DNA of 7,756 nt from Acidobacteriota bacterium (GTDB taxonomy: Bacteria > Acidobacteriota > UBA6911 > RPQK01 > JADFOI01): NCBI GenBank assembly GCA_027295745.1, contig JAPUKI010000425.1, forward strand, positions 1-7,756, read 5' to 3'. A program made the position numbers and the translations under genes. The notes beneath the pieces are model-generated. The model was not told where the DNA came from. It was given only the letters and a program-made list of their open reading frames with translations, and did no database searches. Positions 5,850 through 7,756 of the stretch are shown here, one piece after another. The first letter of the stretch is position 1. The number at the start of each line of letters is the position of its first letter.

Positions 5850-5854
5850 CACCA

Positions 5855-6901
5855 ATGAAGGAATCTGCCGGAACAGCAGCCATGACGCAAGTCAAAGACC
5901 AGAGCTCCGCTCAGATGGAAGTCCGGAATCTGAAGACCTACTTCTACACTGAGGAGGGCGTGGTTCGCGCGGTGGACGGTCTCAGTTACGCACTGGGCAA
6001 GGGTGAAACTCTGGGCCTGGTGGGTGAGAGTGGGTGCGGGAAATCCGTCTCTGCCCTGTCTGTGATGCGGCTCATCGCCTCCCCCGGCAAGATCGTGGAA
6101 GGCGAAATTCTGCTGGACGGGCTCAATCTTCTCCAATGCTCCGAGCCGGAGATGCGTAGGGTGCGCGGCAACCGCATCTCCATGATCTTTCAGGAGCCCA
6201 TGACATCGCTCAATCCGGTGTTCACCATTGGCAACCAGATCATGGAGGCGATTCGCGTCCACCAGGACGTCTCCCGGAAGGAGGCTCGGGATCGGACCAT
6301 CGCAATGCTCGGCAAGGTGAAGATCTCGGCCGCCCAGACACGCATAGATGAATACCCACATCAGATGTCGGGCGGGATGCGTCAGCGGGTCATGATTGCC
6401 ATGGCTCTGGCCTGTAACCCTGAGGTACTCATTGCGGATGAACCGACCACGGCCCTGGATGTGACGATCCAGGCCCAGATCATGGAGCTTCTGGCCGAGC
6501 TGCAAAACGAGTTTCAGATGTCGATTCTACTGATCACCCACAACCTGGGGTTGGTGGCGGAAGTTTCAAACCAGGTGGCCGTGATGTACGCCTCCAAGGT
6601 GGTCGAAAGCAGCAGCACGCGGGAGCTCTTTGCTTCGCCTCTTCACCCGTACACCCACGGCCTGTTGACCTCGGTGCCCACCCTGGGCATGTCGAAGGAT
6701 CGCAAGCTGAACGTCATACCCGGCCAGGTACCCAACCCTCTGCAATTTCCAGCGGGCTGCAGGTTTCACCCCCGCTGCCCGCTTGCCGAGCAGCGATGCC
6801 AGCAGGAGGAACCGCCACTGCGCCAGGTGAAGCCGGGACACTGGGCAGCCTGCCACTTGATCGAAAACGGTAAGTCCCCCATGACGGGAGCAGAGCGGTG
6901 A
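5855..6901 (+). CDS. ABC transporter ATPase, DppD/OppD type
   Basis: A 348-residue cytoplasmic ATPase. Walker A is GESGCGKS (57-64), the Q-loop is Gln113 in MIFQEP, the signature is MSGGMRQR (171-178), Walker B ends at Asp195 with catalytic Glu196 (IADEPTTALD), and the H-loop is His229. The C-terminal oligopeptide-transporter extension has GCRFHPRCP (301-309) and Cys302, Cys308, Cys315 and Cys333. In some Dpp/Opp ATPases this Cys cluster is reported to bind an iron-sulfur centre; whether it does so here is inference. The start ATG 5855 has AGGGAG (5841-5846) ending just before the previous stop codon, 8 nt away. A second ATG at 5882 is a weaker alternative, and the ~25 polar residues before EVRNLK are longer than usual. 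It pairs with the next gene as the energising heterodimer. Confidence 0.95.
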   Translation: MKESAGTAAMTQVKDQSSAQMEVRNLKTYFYTEEGVVRAVDGLSYALGKGETLGLVGESGCGKSVSALSVMRLIASPGKIVEGEILLDGLNLLQCSEPEMRRVRGNRISMIFQEPMTSLNPVFTIGNQIMEAIRVHQDVSRKEARDRTIAMLGKVKISAAQTRIDEYPHQMSGGMRQRVMIAMALACNPEVLIADEPTTALDVTIQAQIMELLAELQNEFQMSILLITHNLGLVAEVSNQVAVMYASKVVESSSTRELFASPLHPYTHGLLTSVPTLGMSKDRKLNVIPGQVPNPLQFPAGCRFHPRCPLAEQRCQQEEPPLRQVKPGHWAACHLIENGKSPMTGAER

Positions 6902-7756
6902 GCTCGGAAGTCCTGTTACGCGTGGAACACCTCAAGAAGTACTTCCCGGTCCGCCAGGGACTGTTCTCCCGCGTTGCCGCCTACGTGAAGGCAGTGGATG
7001 ATATCTCCTTTGAAGTCGGAGCTGGTGAGACATTGGGGCTGGTGGGAGAAAGCGGCTGCGGCAAAACCACCGTGGGTCACTCGATTCTCCGCCTGATCGA
7101 TGCCAGCGGGGGAACAGTGCTGTTTGAGGGCAAGGACCTCACAAAGATGCCTGCCGTTGAACTACGCGCCATGCGACAGCATATGCAGATCATTTTCCAG
7201 GATCCCTTCAGCTCCCTCAATCCCCGCATGACCGTGGGTGCCATTATCGGGGAAGCTCTGGCCATTCACGGCCGAGGCAGTCGCAGGGAACGGGCCCAGA
7301 GGGTTGGTGAAACGCTGGAGAAGTGTGGCTTGGATCCAGCTTATATCAACCGCTTTCCTCATGAGTTCTCGGGCGGTCAAAGGCAGCGCATCGGCATCGC
7401 TCGGGCACTGGTCCTGAATCCCAAATTTATCGTCTGCGACGAACCGGTTTCCGCCCTGGACGTGTCAATCCAATCACAGATCATCAATCTGCTGGCTGAG
7501 CTCAAGGAACGCTACAAACTGGCCTACCTCTTTATCGCTCACGATCTATCGGTGGTCGAATACATCAGCGATCGGGTTGCGGTAATGTATTTGGGGAAAA
7601 TCGTCGAGCTGGCACCCAGCAGCGAGCTGTATGGCAACCCGCTGCACCCTTATACTCAAGCTCTGCTGTCCGCCGTGCCAGTGCCTGACCCAACCAGGCG
7701 GAAGCAGCGGACCGTTCTGCCTGGCGACGTTCCATCGCCACTCAACCCTCCCTCGG
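6898..7756 (+). CDS. ABC transporter ATPase, DppF/OppF type, cut by right edge
   Basis: The gene starts at GTG 6898, overlapping the previous gene's stop as GTGA, and 286 codons are in view with no stop. The protein begins with MSSEVLLRVEHLKKYFPVRQ if GTG is read as Met, the typical DppF-type opening. Walker A is GESGCGKT (50-57), the Q-loop is Gln101 (IIFQDP), the signature is FSGGQRQR (157-164), with Phe in place of the usual Leu, Walker B ends at Asp181 with catalytic Glu182 (VCDEPVSALD), and the H-loop is His215. The LPGDVPSPLNPPS segment at the edge is where the Cys-containing C-terminal extension would begin; about 40 residues should be missing. The overlap implies translational coupling with the DppD-type subunit, suited to a fixed 1:1 ratio. 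Confidence 0.95.
   Translation, partial: MSSEVLLRVEHLKKYFPVRQGLFSRVAAYVKAVDDISFEVGAGETLGLVGESGCGKTTVGHSILRLIDASGGTVLFEGKDLTKMPAVELRAMRQHMQIIFQDPFSSLNPRMTVGAIIGEALAIHGRGSRRERAQRVGETLEKCGLDPAYINRFPHEFSGGQRQRIGIARALVLNPKFIVCDEPVSALDVSIQSQIINLLAELKERYKLAYLFIAHDLSVVEYISDRVAVMYLGKIVELAPSSELYGNPLHPYTQALLSAVPVPDPTRRKQRTVLPGDVPSPLNPPS

Noticed and set aside
5411..5854. Upstream extension of the first ATPase to 5411
   Set aside because: It lies inside the permease gene in another frame; ATG 5855 has an AGGGAG site and family-like length.

Overview
The window (GC-rich, roughly mid-to-high 50s percent by eye) is a bacterial chromosomal segment. Its main content is a complete-looking ABC transporter operon of the peptide/nickel (Dpp/Opp/Nik) class on the + strand. 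It carries hairpin-rich intergenic repeats and small pilin-like genes of a kind I associate with Acidobacteriota and similar, mostly uncultured, lineages. That placement is an inference from style. There is no rRNA, tRNA or marker gene to confirm it.

Layout: (1) Bases 1-719, minus strand: two tandem paralogous small genes encoding type IV pilin-like proteins with a class III (prepilin-like) leader and one N-terminal membrane helix. The upstream copy (351-719) is intact. The downstream copy (1-341, running off the left edge) keeps full homology only if one extra base is skipped, so it is frameshifted or contains a sequence error. (2) Bases 720-1192: no gene, but a dense set of repeats. These are two short palindromes, a short CTGAC-rich tandem repeat, and a head-to-head inverted pair of about 86-nt elements, each with three small hairpins. 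(3) Bases 1193-1573, minus strand: a 126-residue three-helix membrane protein resembling the DUF4870/Tic20-like group. (4) Bases 1574-1727: a divergent intergenic region with a plausible sigma70-type promoter reading into the operon.

(5) Bases 1728-7756, + strand: the transporter operon. It begins with a family 5 solute-binding lipoprotein (1728-3434). Next is a 276-nt gap holding a 187-bp element with 23-nt terminal inverted repeats (3506-3692). Then come permease DppB/OppB-type (3711-4691), permease DppC/OppC-type with an unusual ~100-residue N-terminal membrane extension (4695-5849), ATPase DppD/OppD-type (5855-6901), and ATPase DppF/OppF-type. The last starts at a GTG overlapping the previous stop (6898) and is cut by the right edge.

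Together the five transporter genes would make one importer: a lipid-anchored binding protein delivers a ligand to a heterodimeric membrane channel driven by two different ATPases. The ligand is most likely a peptide, but sequence alone does not settle this. The least ordinary points are the pilin pair (degenerate +5 position, frameshift in one copy), the TIR-bounded element inside the operon, the inverted repeat pair with loop-only changes in one hairpin, and the fused domain on the DppC-type permease. I did not find a convincing undescribed defence or mobile system.
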